Shown here piece by piece: positions 1 to 9,432 of a DNA stretch of 64,000 bases (positions are counted from its first letter, which is position 1; each line of letters begins with the position of its first letter). The translations under genes were made by a program, and so were the position numbers. Under the pieces are notes generated by a model that made no database searches, was not told where the DNA came from, and worked only from the letters and a program-made list of their open reading frames with translations. Source of the stretch: Hirsutella rhossiliensis (taxonomy: Eukaryota > Ascomycota > Sordariomycetes > Hypocreales > Ophiocordycipitaceae); NCBI RefSeq assembly GCF_020360975.1, contig NW_025408676.1, forward strand, positions 1,984,001-2,048,000. The letters run 5' to 3'.

Positions 1-1
1 T

Positions 2-238
2 TGGAAGGGTTGGGACCCGGACCCAGATTGGTATCTAGCGAGTAACTTCAAAAACGCTCCGCTAGCCCTACAACACTTCCACAACGCCCACCCCGATAAG
101 CCTGGCCCTCCGGGCCGCTTAGCTGCATGGATCCAAGCAGCGGCGACGGACCAAGTCGCCCTAGACACACCAGATGACGACCTCCCGACTCAACGGCAAG
201 ACAACACAAAAATGAGGCGACGGCGGGTAACGAAGTAG
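2..238 (+). mobile_element. Ty3/Gypsy chromovirus polyprotein, C-terminal end with chromodomain (partial)
   Basis: An open frame enters from the left edge and stops with TAG at 236-238 (78 residues seen). It reads WKGWDPDPDWYLASNFKNAP followed by a stretch ending HPDKPGPP. This is the aromatic-rich C-terminal half of a chromodomain as found at the end of fungal chromovirus pol proteins. A short basic tail (RRRRVTK) follows. In this family the chromodomain guides integrase to chromatin. The frame is intact as far as visible, but everything upstream (gag, RT, integrase) is outside the window. A polypurine tract and an LTR follow in the expected order, which supports the assignment. Confidence 0.85.
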
Positions 239-294
239 GTATGTCTCTGGGTATTGGCATTACGGCATTGGTCAGAGCTCGGGGCGAGCTCTCC

Positions 295-309
295 GGAAGG
301 AGGGGGTAG
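295..309 (+). other. Polypurine tract of the Gypsy element
   Basis: A run of almost pure purines, GGAAGGAGGGGGTAG, abuts the TGTCAGGG start of the LTR. This is the usual position of the plus-strand primer for LTR retrotransposon reverse transcription. It fixes 310 as the first base of the 3' LTR. Confidence 0.75.
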
Positions 310-589
310 TGTCAGGGCCCTACCTGGGACCCCTGGGTTACCGTGACACACCTGGGGACTACTACGGAAACCGCGGACGGGCAGCTCCGGGCACGGGCAG
401 CTCCGGGCACGGGCAGCTCCGACGGTAGGTACGGGCAGCCCCGTCATCCAGGTCCGAAGCGACAGGGAGGATATGAGGAGGTCACGGCGTTAGGAGTTAT
501 GTGGTTTTCTTTCCTCTTCATCTTAGTATTCTTTCGTTACAGAGTATCTTGCTAGCTTTGTCTGCAGTCCCCTTTCGCTCGCCGTGACA
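310..589 (+). repeat. 3' LTR of the Gypsy element
   Basis: A 280-bp sequence starts TGTCAGGGCC and ends CGCCGTGACA (TG..CA borders with a TGTCA/TGACA inverted pair). It directly follows a Gypsy pol C-terminus and a polypurine tract. A longer copy of the same sequence stands alone at 3740-4120. The internal part has short GC-rich direct repeats (gggcacgggcagctcc). The right-hand 5-bp flank is TTTAT; the matching left target duplication lies outside the window. Confidence 0.85.
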
Positions 590-1350
590 TTTATACTTTA
601 TAAGATCTTAATTACTAAGGCGCTATAGCTTACTTTTTAGCTAGTCCCTCTTATAATTAGCTAGGCTATAATATTTATAATTAATACTTTATTAATATTT
701 TATATTCTTTTATATACTTTATAAATATATTTTATTTATAAGTTTTAGATAGAAAAAAACCTATGTACTTAAATAAACTAGCCCTCCCTTAGGGGTGCCC
801 CTATTTTATATAGCAGAGTAGTTTATCCTAACGTTAACAACAAGTATAATTTTACTTAGAAGTATTTATTAGTAGAAGTAAATATACTTAAGCTTCTTTT
901 AGTACAGTTTAAGATCATGTATTTATTACTTGTAAGCGTGTCGCTGCTTCGAGGTTCACGAGGCAAATAACGATGCGATCTACCCTTAGGGGACCTAAAG
1001 CAGCACGCAGCTCCTCCTCCGCACTTTTTGCCTTGGCATCAAAGACCTCGGGCCTCGGCAACTAAGAGCTTGGCCGAGCGAAGGCGCCGGCTGAATGGGA
1101 AAGGGGGGGGGGGTCTTGACCAGGGTGGGGGTGTTATGAGGTCTAGGGTGGTGACCTGACTGCTCTTTTTGCCGCGCTACCGTACATGTTCGCAGACACT
1201 TACAATTTATATAGAATCGTACTTAAAGAATTCAAAGCCGCACCTCGTCCTGCGGCCAGCAGCGAAGATTATGACTCCTGTACAGTCCACTTCTACAACA
1301 CCCAATCTTTCATCTCGCTCTAGTATCCGCATCCCTGCCATACAAGGACC
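590..1350. other. AT-rich intergenic DNA and promoter region of the first prenyltransferase
   Basis: 590-945 is strongly AT-rich and dense in TA dinucleotides with no gene. This is compatible with old point-mutated repeat DNA, but I could not compute a RIP index. 946-1350 returns to average composition and contains a poly-G run near 1100. A TATA-like element TATATAG lies at 1208-1214, about 140 bp before the ATG at 1351. Confidence 0.5.
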
Positions 1351-2526
1351 ATGGCAACTGAGATTTTGCGCCCTGAAGAAGAGGCACTCCGTCTCCTCGG
1401 CAAGAACTTGAGGTTTCCCAATGACGACCAGCGACGTTGGTGGGAACACACTGAACCCAAATTGCTCAAGCTTCTGCGTGATGCTCAGTATCCGCAGAAA
1501 GACCAGCTTCCTTGCCTCCATCTCCTGCAGCAACTTCTGGTTCCATACCTCGGCACCTTCCCTGTCGCTGGGCAGGCACCTCTGCCTTGGTGGAGCAATG
1601 TGACCACCTATGGCGTTCCTTTCGAGCTCAGCTGGAATCTCCTCCATAATATCGTGCGGATTGGGTTCGAACCACTTTCGCACTTGGCAGAATCCGGCGT
1701 CGATGCTTTTAACAAGTCGGCACCAGACGAATGCTTATCCCGCCTTGCAAGTATAGACGACACCATCGATCTAGCCCGGTTCAGGCACTTCCAGCACGAA
1801 CTTGTGGTGACTCCTGATGAAGAAAGTCGGTTGCTCAAGGAAAAAGCCCCCCTCCCCATGTCCGGACGAGGTCAGCAAACCCTGGCGGTAGAATTCCAGA
1901 ATGGCGGTATCAGCGCCAAGGCCTACTTCTTCCCAGGCATGAAGTCGCTGGCGACTGGAATTTCGCCAGGAAAGCTCATTCTCGCCTCCATCGAGACGCT
2001 CGCCCTTTCGGGATTGAAGGAGCCCGTGCAACACCTTTGCAACTCTCTCGGCCTACAAGACGACGGAAACCCAAGAGATAGCGCCATTGCCCCATTCCTT
2101 CTCGGCGTCGACCTGTGCGCTCCCGAGCGAAGTCGCCTGAAATTCTACGTCACCGACCAGGTAGTATCATGGGATCGGGTAGAGAACATGTGGACTCTTG
2201 GCGGGAAACGTCTGGAAGATCCTCAATGTGCTGATGGTCTGACCCTCCTGAGGAAGCTGTGGGATCTTCTCGAGATACCTGAAGGGTATCGGAGCAACGT
2301 CCGGCCCGACTTTACTTTTGGGACACCTCCTCCCGAGGACTACCGACCCGTCATGATGGCGAACTGGACCTTGTCTCCCACGAAAAGATTCCCGGACCCC
2401 CAAATATACCTCCTTACCGTTGGAATGAATGACGAGGTGATAATGAACGCACTCGTGGCCTTCTACAAGGTTCTGGGCTGGACGGATCTGGCCAACACGT
2501 ACAAGGATAAAGTGGCCTCATACTAG
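1351..2526 (+). CDS. DMATS-type aromatic (indole) prenyltransferase
   Basis: An intact, intronless 391-residue protein. It belongs to the dimethylallyltryptophan-synthase-like (ABBA-fold) family, soluble Mg-independent enzymes that transfer an allyl group from dimethylallyl diphosphate to indole or other aromatics. Family marks seen: N-terminal [13 protein letters not shown]; Glu92 in PFELSWN (indole-binding Glu position); Arg103 in IVRIGFEP; Lys190-x-Tyr192 (AKAY); Arg262-x-Lys264-x-Tyr266 (RLKFY); Gln351-x-Tyr353 (QIY). The Arg/Lys/Tyr set forms the diphosphate pocket in FgaPT2, and the spacing matches it closely. The length is slightly short for the family (about 420-460) but both ends are present. 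The start at 1351 is the first ATG. The substrate cannot be told. A second divergent member lies at 5243-6463. No NRPS, PKS or P450 partner is in the window. Confidence 0.93.
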   Translation: MATEILRPEEEALRLLGKNLRFPNDDQRRWWEHTEPKLLKLLRDAQYPQKDQLPCLHLLQQLLVPYLGTFPVAGQAPLPWWSNVTTYGVPFELSWNLLHNIVRIGFEPLSHLAESGVDAFNKSAPDECLSRLASIDDTIDLARFRHFQHELVVTPDEESRLLKEKAPLPMSGRGQQTLAVEFQNGGISAKAYFFPGMKSLATGISPGKLILASIETLALSGLKEPVQHLCNSLGLQDDGNPRDSAIAPFLLGVDLCAPERSRLKFYVTDQVVSWDRVENMWTLGGKRLEDPQCADGLTLLRKLWDLLEIPEGYRSNVRPDFTFGTPPPEDYRPVMMANWTLSPTKRFPDPQIYLLTVGMNDEVIMNALVAFYKVLGWTDLANTYKDKVASY

Positions 2527-3739
2527 TAAGTTGACCCTGTGGTGGACTAATGCCGCAACGGGCTGGAGTAGAACTAACATTGCTGACAGTCCCGGCCTCG
2601 ATTTAACGAAAACCAACTACATACACTCAGGAGTTTCCTTCTCATATCGCCATTCAAAGCCCTACCTAAGTCTTTATTACTCGCCTTTCTGAGAGAGCGC
2701 GGAAAGTAAACTTGTGAGCACGAAGAAAGAGCCAAGAGGAGATATTCAGGACTGGAATCAGGGTTCCAAGTCATTCCATTCAACCCACCAGGCATCCCAG
2801 TGACATTGAATTTACCTTGTCAACTGACTGGCTTGGTGTGGTTGATCAGTCGAGTGCAAAATTGCGTTGAATCCAAGTGTGTTGAGTAGTGTTGACATAT
2901 AACCGTGGCTATTCCTATCCTTGTCCTTCCGCTGCTGTTTCCCCTGCCAGGGACGGACATCTTACGAATCTATCGAATCGAACGCCAAGACTTGGCGTTA
3001 GAATCGAACGGGGCCTCTGCAGATTCGCATCGAATCGAATGCGTAAAAATTATTACCCCTTCGATTCGAGGTTAAATCGAATGTAACCCTAGTAGATTCG
3101 CATTAAATCGAACATATAAAATTTCTTGCCTATTTAATTTAACTTAAATTAAATATATATCCTATAGGTTTAATATATATTAAATGCTAAGGTTGTCTAG
3201 ATGCGGAGGACTTCATTATGTGGGGACATGGGCTCTACTGGCCCTACGCGAGAAGGAGGCTTTATAGGAGGGTCTCGGAAGACATTCGGACCGGGGTTAC
3301 ACGCCTCCCTTCATTCCTCCCTTCCTTCCTTCTTCTCCTCCTTCCTCATTCTTCTTCATCTTTTCTCTTCTCTTCATAGATTACCAATACAACAGTCACG
3401 GGCATAGCTCTTTAGCACCTTTGATTCGTATTCTCTATCACCCTGTGCACAGCACGAATACCCACGACCCAACACTGATCAGTGGTTGAACGTCTGTTTA
3501 ACCACAGAAAGTTAGGTATCGAAAAGCATCCCCGTTTCCTCGAAGAATTCCCTGCGAGACCTATTTCTATAGGTTGCACCATAGTCCCGAGAGAGGAAGT
3601 TTGCAAGTGGAAGAGAAAGACCCGATTCCTTGAAGAATTCCCTGCGAGACCTATGTGCATAATGTTGATGGTTGGTGTGGCTGTTTGGCATAGTGTAGAT
3701 GGTAGGGGTCAGCCTGTTGGAGGCTGATATCCTGTGTGT
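2527..3739. other. Intergenic region with AATCGA-rich repeats and a short tandem duplication
   Basis: No gene is recognised. 2960-3110 is full of the 6-mer AATCGA and its inverse, plus the palindrome CGCCAAGACTTGGCG near 2985-2999, followed by AT-rich DNA to about 3190. The 22-bp phrase beginning GAAGAATTCCCTGCGAGACC occurs twice about 90 bp apart (near 3541 and 3632), a local tandem duplication with divergence between the copies. Confidence 0.5.
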
Positions 3740-4120
3740 TGTCAGGGCCCTACCTGGGACCCCTGGGTTACCGTGACACACCTGGGGACTACTACGGAAA
3801 CCGCGGACGGGCACGGCACGGGACCCCTGGGTTACCGTGACACACCTGGGGACTACTACGGAAACCGCGGACGGGCACGGCACCCGCGGACGGGCACGGC
3901 ACCCGCGGACGGGCACGGAACCCGCGGACGGGCACGGGCACGGGCAGCTCCGACGGTAGGTACGGGCAGCCGCGTCATCCAGGTCCGAAGCGACAGGGAG
4001 GATATGAGGAGGTCACGGCGTTAGGAGTTATGTGGTTTTCTTTCCTCTTCATCTTAGTATTCTTTCGTTACAGAGTATCTTGCTAGCTTTGTCTGCAGTC
4101 TCCTTTCGCTCGCCGTGACA
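3740..4120 (+). repeat. Solo LTR (same Gypsy family, internally expanded)
   Basis: A second copy of the LTR seen at 310-589, with identical borders (TGTCAGGGCC ... CGCCGTGACA) and no pol sequence on either side. It is about 100 bp longer because of internal tandem growth: a 64-bp unit beginning GGGACCCCTGG at 3756 and again at 3820, then about four copies of an 18-bp unit ccgcggacgggcacggca. Flanks are TGTGT and ATAGT, so no target duplication survives. It lies between the two prenyltransferase genes. Confidence 0.85.
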
Positions 4121-5087
4121 ATAGTAACACTTTAGATACTTAGCAAGACATCTATAATCGCATCGCTACCACTAGACGAGATCTTTAGGAGGGACAAAGC
4201 ACTATTTATGCTCTTTCTAACTACTTAGACAGCGAAGGCTTTTAGAACCGAATGCAATTAGGCCCGGACGGTCGAGTAACGGCCGTCTTATTTACTTATC
4301 TAGAGTCTTTAGAGTACTTGCAAGCCTACTCGGATATTTTGTCACTTAACTGCACTTATAAGACGAACAAATAAGGTTACGAGATGCCACTTTTTAAATG
4401 ATTAGCGTCGATGCTTGCCAGCGGTCGTTCTCCGTCGCTTTCGCGTTCCTAAGTGGCGAGACAGAAGACGACTATGGTTAGGCGTTAGATCGGCTAAAGT
4501 TGCTTTACGAGCAATGCGCCGCCAAGCCTCCATCGGTGATCTGGACGGACCGTTGCATCGCGTGCATGAATGCCGTCGCGGAATACTTTCCGGACTCTAG
4601 TTCACTTTTAAGCATCTGGCATGCTAATAAAGCAGTCGTACGACGTTACCTGCCGGTACATTAGTCAGACAGGGATTCTGAACCGGCGATTTGATACACG
4701 CCGACCGTCCTCTCTTTTGGAGCTTGTCCACCCTGCAAATATGATGCACACCCATGACATTCTAGCTTGTGATACGTCACAATATCATGACAACATCACA
4801 ATATCATGACAACATCACAATATCACGACAACGTCACAATATCATGACAACGTCACAATATCATGACGTCACAATATCATTGCAACGTCACAATATCATG
4901 ACAACATGCAATGTAAGATTGCTTACAACTGCTCCAAAATGTACTAAAATGTTATATGCTTGGCTTGCAGCTGATCTGCAACCCCAGGCGGAGATTAGTT
5001 TCCAATGGCAGTACGGAGCTGTTGTTAGACGCGCACGGGGGTCAAGTGGCTGCCCAAATATCTCGAGTAGCACATCCCCCAGCTGGG
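4121..5087. other. Gene-poor spacer between solo LTR and second prenyltransferase
   Basis: No supported gene. The spacer holds the 19-bp minisatellite listed separately and otherwise unremarkable sequence. Short ORFs here have no recognisable motif. Confidence 0.4.
4778..4907 (+). repeat. 19-bp minisatellite, about 7 units
   Basis: The unit is cacaatatcatgacaacat. Seven copies run head to tail; the fifth is shortened to 16 bp and units 3 and 6 carry point changes (cacg, cattgc). It lies about 330 bp upstream of the second prenyltransferase start. Confidence 0.9.
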
Positions 5088-5093
5088 TATAAA
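5088..5093 (+). promoter_or_regulatory. TATA box upstream of second prenyltransferase
   Basis: TATAAA within GGGTATAAATG. It is 38 bp before the ATG at 5126 and 155 bp before the ATG at 5243. A transcription start some 25-35 bp downstream would leave the 5126 ATG very close to or at the cap. This favours the internal start at 5243. Confidence 0.5.
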
Positions 5094-5242
5094 TGATTAA
5101 TTGGTCTGACTCCTAAGATAAAGACATGTTCATCACCATCTCTCAGGCCCAACCCATATTCACAAAGACTTCCCTCTCGAATGCGAGATACTCAGACATA
5201 TATCTCCAATCGCAACACTACGACCTGTCCACGAGATCCGCA

Positions 5243-6463
5243 ATGAGCGCAACACCATTCGAAGCCCTGGATCTTGCTCTTCATTTTGATGACCAAGCGC
5301 AGCATCAGTGGTGGAAACGAGCAGGCCCTGTCCTAGGACAGCAGCTCCTGCTTGCCAACTACGATATCAACAAGCAATACCAGTACTTGTGCTTCTTTGC
5401 ACATCACATTACACCTCTTTTGGGTCCAATACCAGGCAACCAGGAGTCCGAGCATCAGCATGATTATCATCCACTGGAAATAAGCCAAAATTTTCAGAGC
5501 TCAGGAAGTATCATTCGCGTCGGATTCAAACCCAGGGGCTACTCCAGCCATGTGAGCGCCCGGGACCCCTTCGGCGAGCTATCGACCGAAGAGGCGATGG
5601 CCAGGCTTGGCCAAGTGCCTGGCGTTGAGCTGGACCTACAGCCTTACCATCTGCTTGCAAGTCACCTCAATTTGACTAAGAAAGAGGAAAAGGAGTTGTT
5701 GCAGCCTACTTGCTACAATAGTCTATCGCCTTATTTCAAGACCCAGGGTAACCTTGCCGTGCAGTTCCCCCGTACTGGCAGCATAACACTCAAAGGCTAT
5801 TGGTTCCTATCGGCAAAGTCCATGGTCACCAAAACCCCAATCTCTGAACTTTCTTTTCAAGCGATTCGGAAGATTGATGATGGGAAAGACTTGTTGGTAC
5901 CTGCTCTACGTCTCATTGAAGAATACTTTGCAGAAACAAAGATGCAGCCTGCACACCCCACTACACCTCAGATAACCGAATTCGGCGCGGTGGCTTGCGA
6001 TCACGTTGATGTGTCCCGAACCCGATTCAAGGTCTATCTTTTCGAGTCCTTGTGGAAACATGACCGAGTTGTTGACATTTACACACTGGGGGGACGACTG
6101 AAGAACGCCCCTGGTATTGCTGAGGGGCTAGAGCTAGTGCGTGAGATCTTGTCCATCCTTCAAATTCCCGAAGGTTATCATTATCCGTCCCTCCAAAATT
6201 CCCTCCTGAGGAAAAGCACGAATGCCGAAACTTGCGGTGAAGCTCGCAAAGCGCCATCTGGGGAGCGGGAATTTTTCGATGATCAACCACTTATTTTTAA
6301 CTTTGAGATCCGTCCTGGAGAGCTGTGGCCGCAGCCGAAAATATATTTTCCGTTATCATATCTAACAGACAGCAAAGCTGCCGATGCAGTAGTGGCTTTA
6401 TTTGATAAGCTTGGATGGAAAGAGGAGGCACGCAGATACAAGGATAATTTGAAAACTTATTAG
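5243..6463 (+). CDS. DMATS-type aromatic prenyltransferase (second, divergent paralogue)
   Basis: An intact, intronless frame of the same family as 1351-2526. The frame opens at an ATG at 5126 (445 residues). The ATG at 5243 (405 residues, MSATPFEALD) fits the family N-terminus and the TATA position better. In 445-residue numbering: QHQWWKRAG (60-67); Glu118 in PLEISQN; Arg131 in IIRVGFKP; Lys223-x-Tyr225 (KGY); Arg300-x-Lys302-x-Tyr304 (RFKVY); and a C-terminal PKIYF in which the usual Gln before I-Y is Lys405. The diphosphate-binding set is otherwise complete, so activity is plausible. An extra segment near 360-385 (TNAETCGEARKAPSGE) lengthens the C-terminal half. Sequence similarity to the first copy is clearly distant, so this is not a recent duplicate. 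Substrate unknown. Confidence 0.92.
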   Translation: MSATPFEALDLALHFDDQAQHQWWKRAGPVLGQQLLLANYDINKQYQYLCFFAHHITPLLGPIPGNQESEHQHDYHPLEISQNFQSSGSIIRVGFKPRGYSSHVSARDPFGELSTEEAMARLGQVPGVELDLQPYHLLASHLNLTKKEEKELLQPTCYNSLSPYFKTQGNLAVQFPRTGSITLKGYWFLSAKSMVTKTPISELSFQAIRKIDDGKDLLVPALRLIEEYFAETKMQPAHPTTPQITEFGAVACDHVDVSRTRFKVYLFESLWKHDRVVDIYTLGGRLKNAPGIAEGLELVREILSILQIPEGYHYPSLQNSLLRKSTNAETCGEARKAPSGEREFFDDQPLIFNFEIRPGELWPQPKIYFPLSYLTDSKAADAVVALFDKLGWKEEARRYKDNLKTY

Positions 6464-7203
6464 TAAGTTATTACCCGTCAACGGGCGGATAAAGGTTCAT
6501 CCCACCACTAACCTTGACGGCGCTAGTCCTAAGTGTGATTTTGACAAAACATTCGGGTTACAGCGTCTTCTATCTTTCTCATACAGTCCTAAAACTGGCC
6601 CTTACACGACAGCTTTAATACAGCAATCAGCTTTTCAATTGATCCGTTATTGGGCCAGATTTATATACGTGAAGTTGGTGTAGCCACGCCGAGTGATCTC
6701 TATATGCACCCCATATTAAGCAAAAAGGTGGTGGTAAGTTATGGTTGCCTGTTAAGCAGGGCAGGGCGTCATGAAATGTTTCGCTCTAGTGCCCAGCGGC
6801 CTTGTTTGGCGGTGACATGAACCCTGGTCCGAAGCTGATAATGACCTTTCGATGTAGGTGCCAGGGTTGTTGCAGTAGTTCTCTGCGGCAGCCTTGTGTC
6901 TTGCCTGGTTGATGCTGCATCCGCCCTACATTCGGCGTGTACGCCGTAGGTGACCCAGCCAACGACATGGCATAGTTCCGAGACAGCTTGTCGAAGTATA
7001 GCTCTTAGGCGCAGAATGAGTGCTGGCAGCTATGGAGCTGGATGTCTGACATATAAGGCATCGAGTGGCGCATGTAGAAATAGACATACCGGTAGCCATC
7101 ACCATTCACAAAACTCTGCTACTCGAACAAGCGCTGTCAAGCTACCTGCAATAAAATAATGACATCACATATTATCACGCAAGGCTCGATTAGGTGCGGT
7201 CAC
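6464..7203. other. Intergenic region, nothing recognised
   Basis: No motif-bearing ORF or clear repeat. The left end is the 3' flank of the prenyltransferase; the right end leads into a 5'-truncated transposase without a visible terminal inverted repeat. Confidence 0.4.
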
Positions 7204-7207
7204 CTCA

Positions 7208-8617
7208 ATGAGGTCAATCAGAAGAAATGCATTCACAACCAGCCGTGCGGGCTTGGCCCCTGATGGTACCCGCAACGAACCCTTCGACTCCCAATGCTTT
7301 GTTGGCAAAAACTGGATATCCCGTTTTATTAAACGCAAGGGATATCATATTATGAAGCAAAAGGTACTCGATAACCAACGCAAGCTTGCCGAATCAGTCC
7401 CGCACGTTACCGAGTACTTCAAGAAGCTCCACGAGACGATTGCCTCGTACGGGATTAACAATTTAACCCGGCTGATATCTGGAATATGGACGAGACGGGC
7501 TTCCGTATTGGTATTGGCAGGGACCAAGTTGTCGTCACGAAATCAAGGCGATCGCAATACTTTGGTATTGAGGAAAACAGGGAGTCGGCAACAGCCGTTG
7601 AAGCGATTTCTGCCGATGGTCGATACATCCCTGCGTTTTGATCCTATCCGGCAAGGTCCACCTCGAACAGTGGTACGGCATCAAGGAGCTAGATGGCGAT
7701 ACCCTTATTGGTGTTACGGAAACGGGATTTACGAACGATCAGCTCAATCTAGCGTGGATTCAACATTTCGATAAGCATGCAAAGAGCAAAGGTGCTTGGA
7801 GGCTATTGCTCCTTGACGGCCACGGCTCCCACCATACCCTTGACCTTATCGAGTACGCTAAAGCCCATAATATTGTGCTCTTTGCATTGCCTCCGCATCT
7901 TACGCATCTCCTTCAACCGCTTGACGTCGTGGTATTTCAGCCGTATAAACATTACCACAGTCGGGCTGTCGATTTTGCTATTCGCAGTGGTGCGAGTAAA
8001 ATCACCAAGCTGGAGTTCCTCGCTATGATCCAATCAATCCGCGTCAAAGCCTTCAAGGAGTCTACAATCCTCTCGGCATTCAAAAAACAGGAATCCACCC
8101 ATTCAATCCAAAGCCAATCCTCGAGAGACTCAAAGAGAGGGTACGGGACCAGACGCCGCCGACAGAGCTACCTGCAGAGCCGTATTCATCCCCTTTGGTA
8201 CCCCATACCGTACGGAAGTTTGAATCAGTTGGCCAACGTCTCCTTGAGTTTGACCCAATTGATGATATTGAGAAGGAGGTCTTCGTACATAACCTTCAAC
8301 GCTACGTTAAAGGTGCAATCTCCCAAGGCCACGAGTTAAAGCAAACGATGGTCGATCTGTACAATACCAAGCTTGCCGAGCAGCAACGCCAAGGCCGGAA
8401 GAAATACAAGAACCGCCACCTTCAAAGCGGTGGAGTACTGACTGTAGACGAATGGAGGGCTATTGCGAAGTCAAAGGAAGATATTCGCATTGCAAAAGCA
8501 GAAAAGTTGGTACTGGCGAAGCAAAAGAGGGAGAAAAGGGCGATTGAGCTCGAGGAGCGACGGGCAGCCCGGGCGGCTAAGAAAGCCGAAAAGGAAGCCC
8601 AACGATCAGCTTTATAA
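7208..8617 (+). mobile_element. pogo/Fot1-like DDE transposase, frameshifted relic
   Basis: Coding sequence for a Tc1-mariner superfamily (DDE_1) transposase split over three frames. 7208-7465 encodes a CENP-B/Tc5-type helix-turn-helix region (FVGKNWISRFIKRKGYH). About 7474-7635, in another frame, gives the first catalytic Asp in IWNMDETGFRIGIG. 7638-8090 gives the second (LLLLDGHGSHHT) and third (LLQPLDVVVFQPYKH). 8090-8617 gives a Lys/Arg/Glu-rich C-terminal coiled coil ending EEAQRSAL-like. Frameshifts lie near 7460, 7636 and 8088. All three acidic catalytic positions survive, so decay is recent or by indel only. The N-terminal psq-type HTH is missing and no TIRs were found, so the element is truncated or its ends have diverged. 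Confidence 0.85.
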
Positions 8618-9141
8618 GCTACAAAAGTCAAAAATAGGTAGACTATTGCGGCCAGTATTCAATTATCGTATGCATCAATTTTTTACTTTTTTTGCCGTTT
8701 TATTATTAAATTAAGTTGGCGTTGAAGCCGTAAAGTGACACAGCCAGGTGGTTGACACAGACAGGTGGTGAGGACCCACTTTACGTGGGTCTGTGGGACG
8801 AGTAGTAGGATTTATTTCGCCCGGAGGGAGGTCCCTATAAGGCCTTTACACTGTCTAGAGTACAGTTCAACACGTTTGTTCCTTGACTCCCCAAGCCCCA
8901 CAGATCGATCATCTTACGCTGCGCCAACCGTACCACTGTTTCACTCCATGACAGACCTGCTTGAAGGTCAATTTCTCCAAGTGTTCAGCATCCTATTCCC
9001 AGCAACTGAAGCGCGATGTGTCGAAGTTGAAGCGTGGTTGTGTTAGTCATTGATGGTGGTTGGTACGCCGATTGTGTTCTTTCATGACGCTGTTCCCTGT
9101 TGACGGGCGGGAACCCGGGTGTACCCTGTTCGCTCAGGGGT
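8618..9141. other. Intergenic region with a duplicated short phrase
   Basis: No gene recognised. The phrase CTGTGGGACGAGTAGT occurs at about 8791 and again at about 9215, just after the tRNA-like sequence. A small local duplication or a fragment of the same repeat family is likely. Confidence 0.35.
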
Positions 9142-9215
9142 GCCTCCAGCCGGCTTCGAACCGACCCCTCTGCGACGCAGAGGCTCCAGACGTGTCACCA
9201 CTACGCCATGGAGGC
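9142..9215 (-). other. tRNA-like sequence with pol III A and B boxes
   Basis: The minus strand gives 74 nt with a perfect 7-bp acceptor stem (GCCTCCA/TGGAGGC). The D arm contains a consensus A box (TGGCGTAGTGG), and the T arm has stem GTCGG/CCGGC and a B box GGTTCGAAGCC. The anticodon arm is wrong: the only strong stem (CCTCT/AGAGG, loop GCGTCGC) starts six bases late, leaves a one-base variable loop and has C instead of U before the would-be anticodon GTC. It is better read as a tRNA pseudogene or the head of a tRNA-derived SINE than as a working tRNA. Confidence 0.45.
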
Positions 9216-9432
9216 TCTGTGGGACGAGTAGTGGGTGAGCCAAAGCGAATCCCAATAAAGTGGGGGCGGGCACGATTAGTCGCAAGCCCATAAGCCACAG
9301 GTCAAGTCGTGGCTGTGTTATGTGGCAGTGCTTCCGGTTCCTGAACCACATGCACGTCATTGGGAGGAGCTGGGATTTCCCTCTTTCGATACCACGTCTA
9401 TTACCAGATAATCCGTTCATTCGCCATCTATA

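Noticed and set aside
310..589. Interpreting the TGTCA..TGACA repeat as a MITE
   Set aside because: It follows a chromovirus pol C-terminus and a polypurine tract, which identifies it as an LTR.
4778..4907. Possible CRISPR-like array
   Set aside because: Head-to-tail 19-bp units without unique spacers, and the genome is fungal; it is a minisatellite.
9142..9215. Calling this a functional tRNA-Asp (GTC)
   Set aside because: The anticodon stem starts six bases late, the variable loop is one base and U33 is missing.
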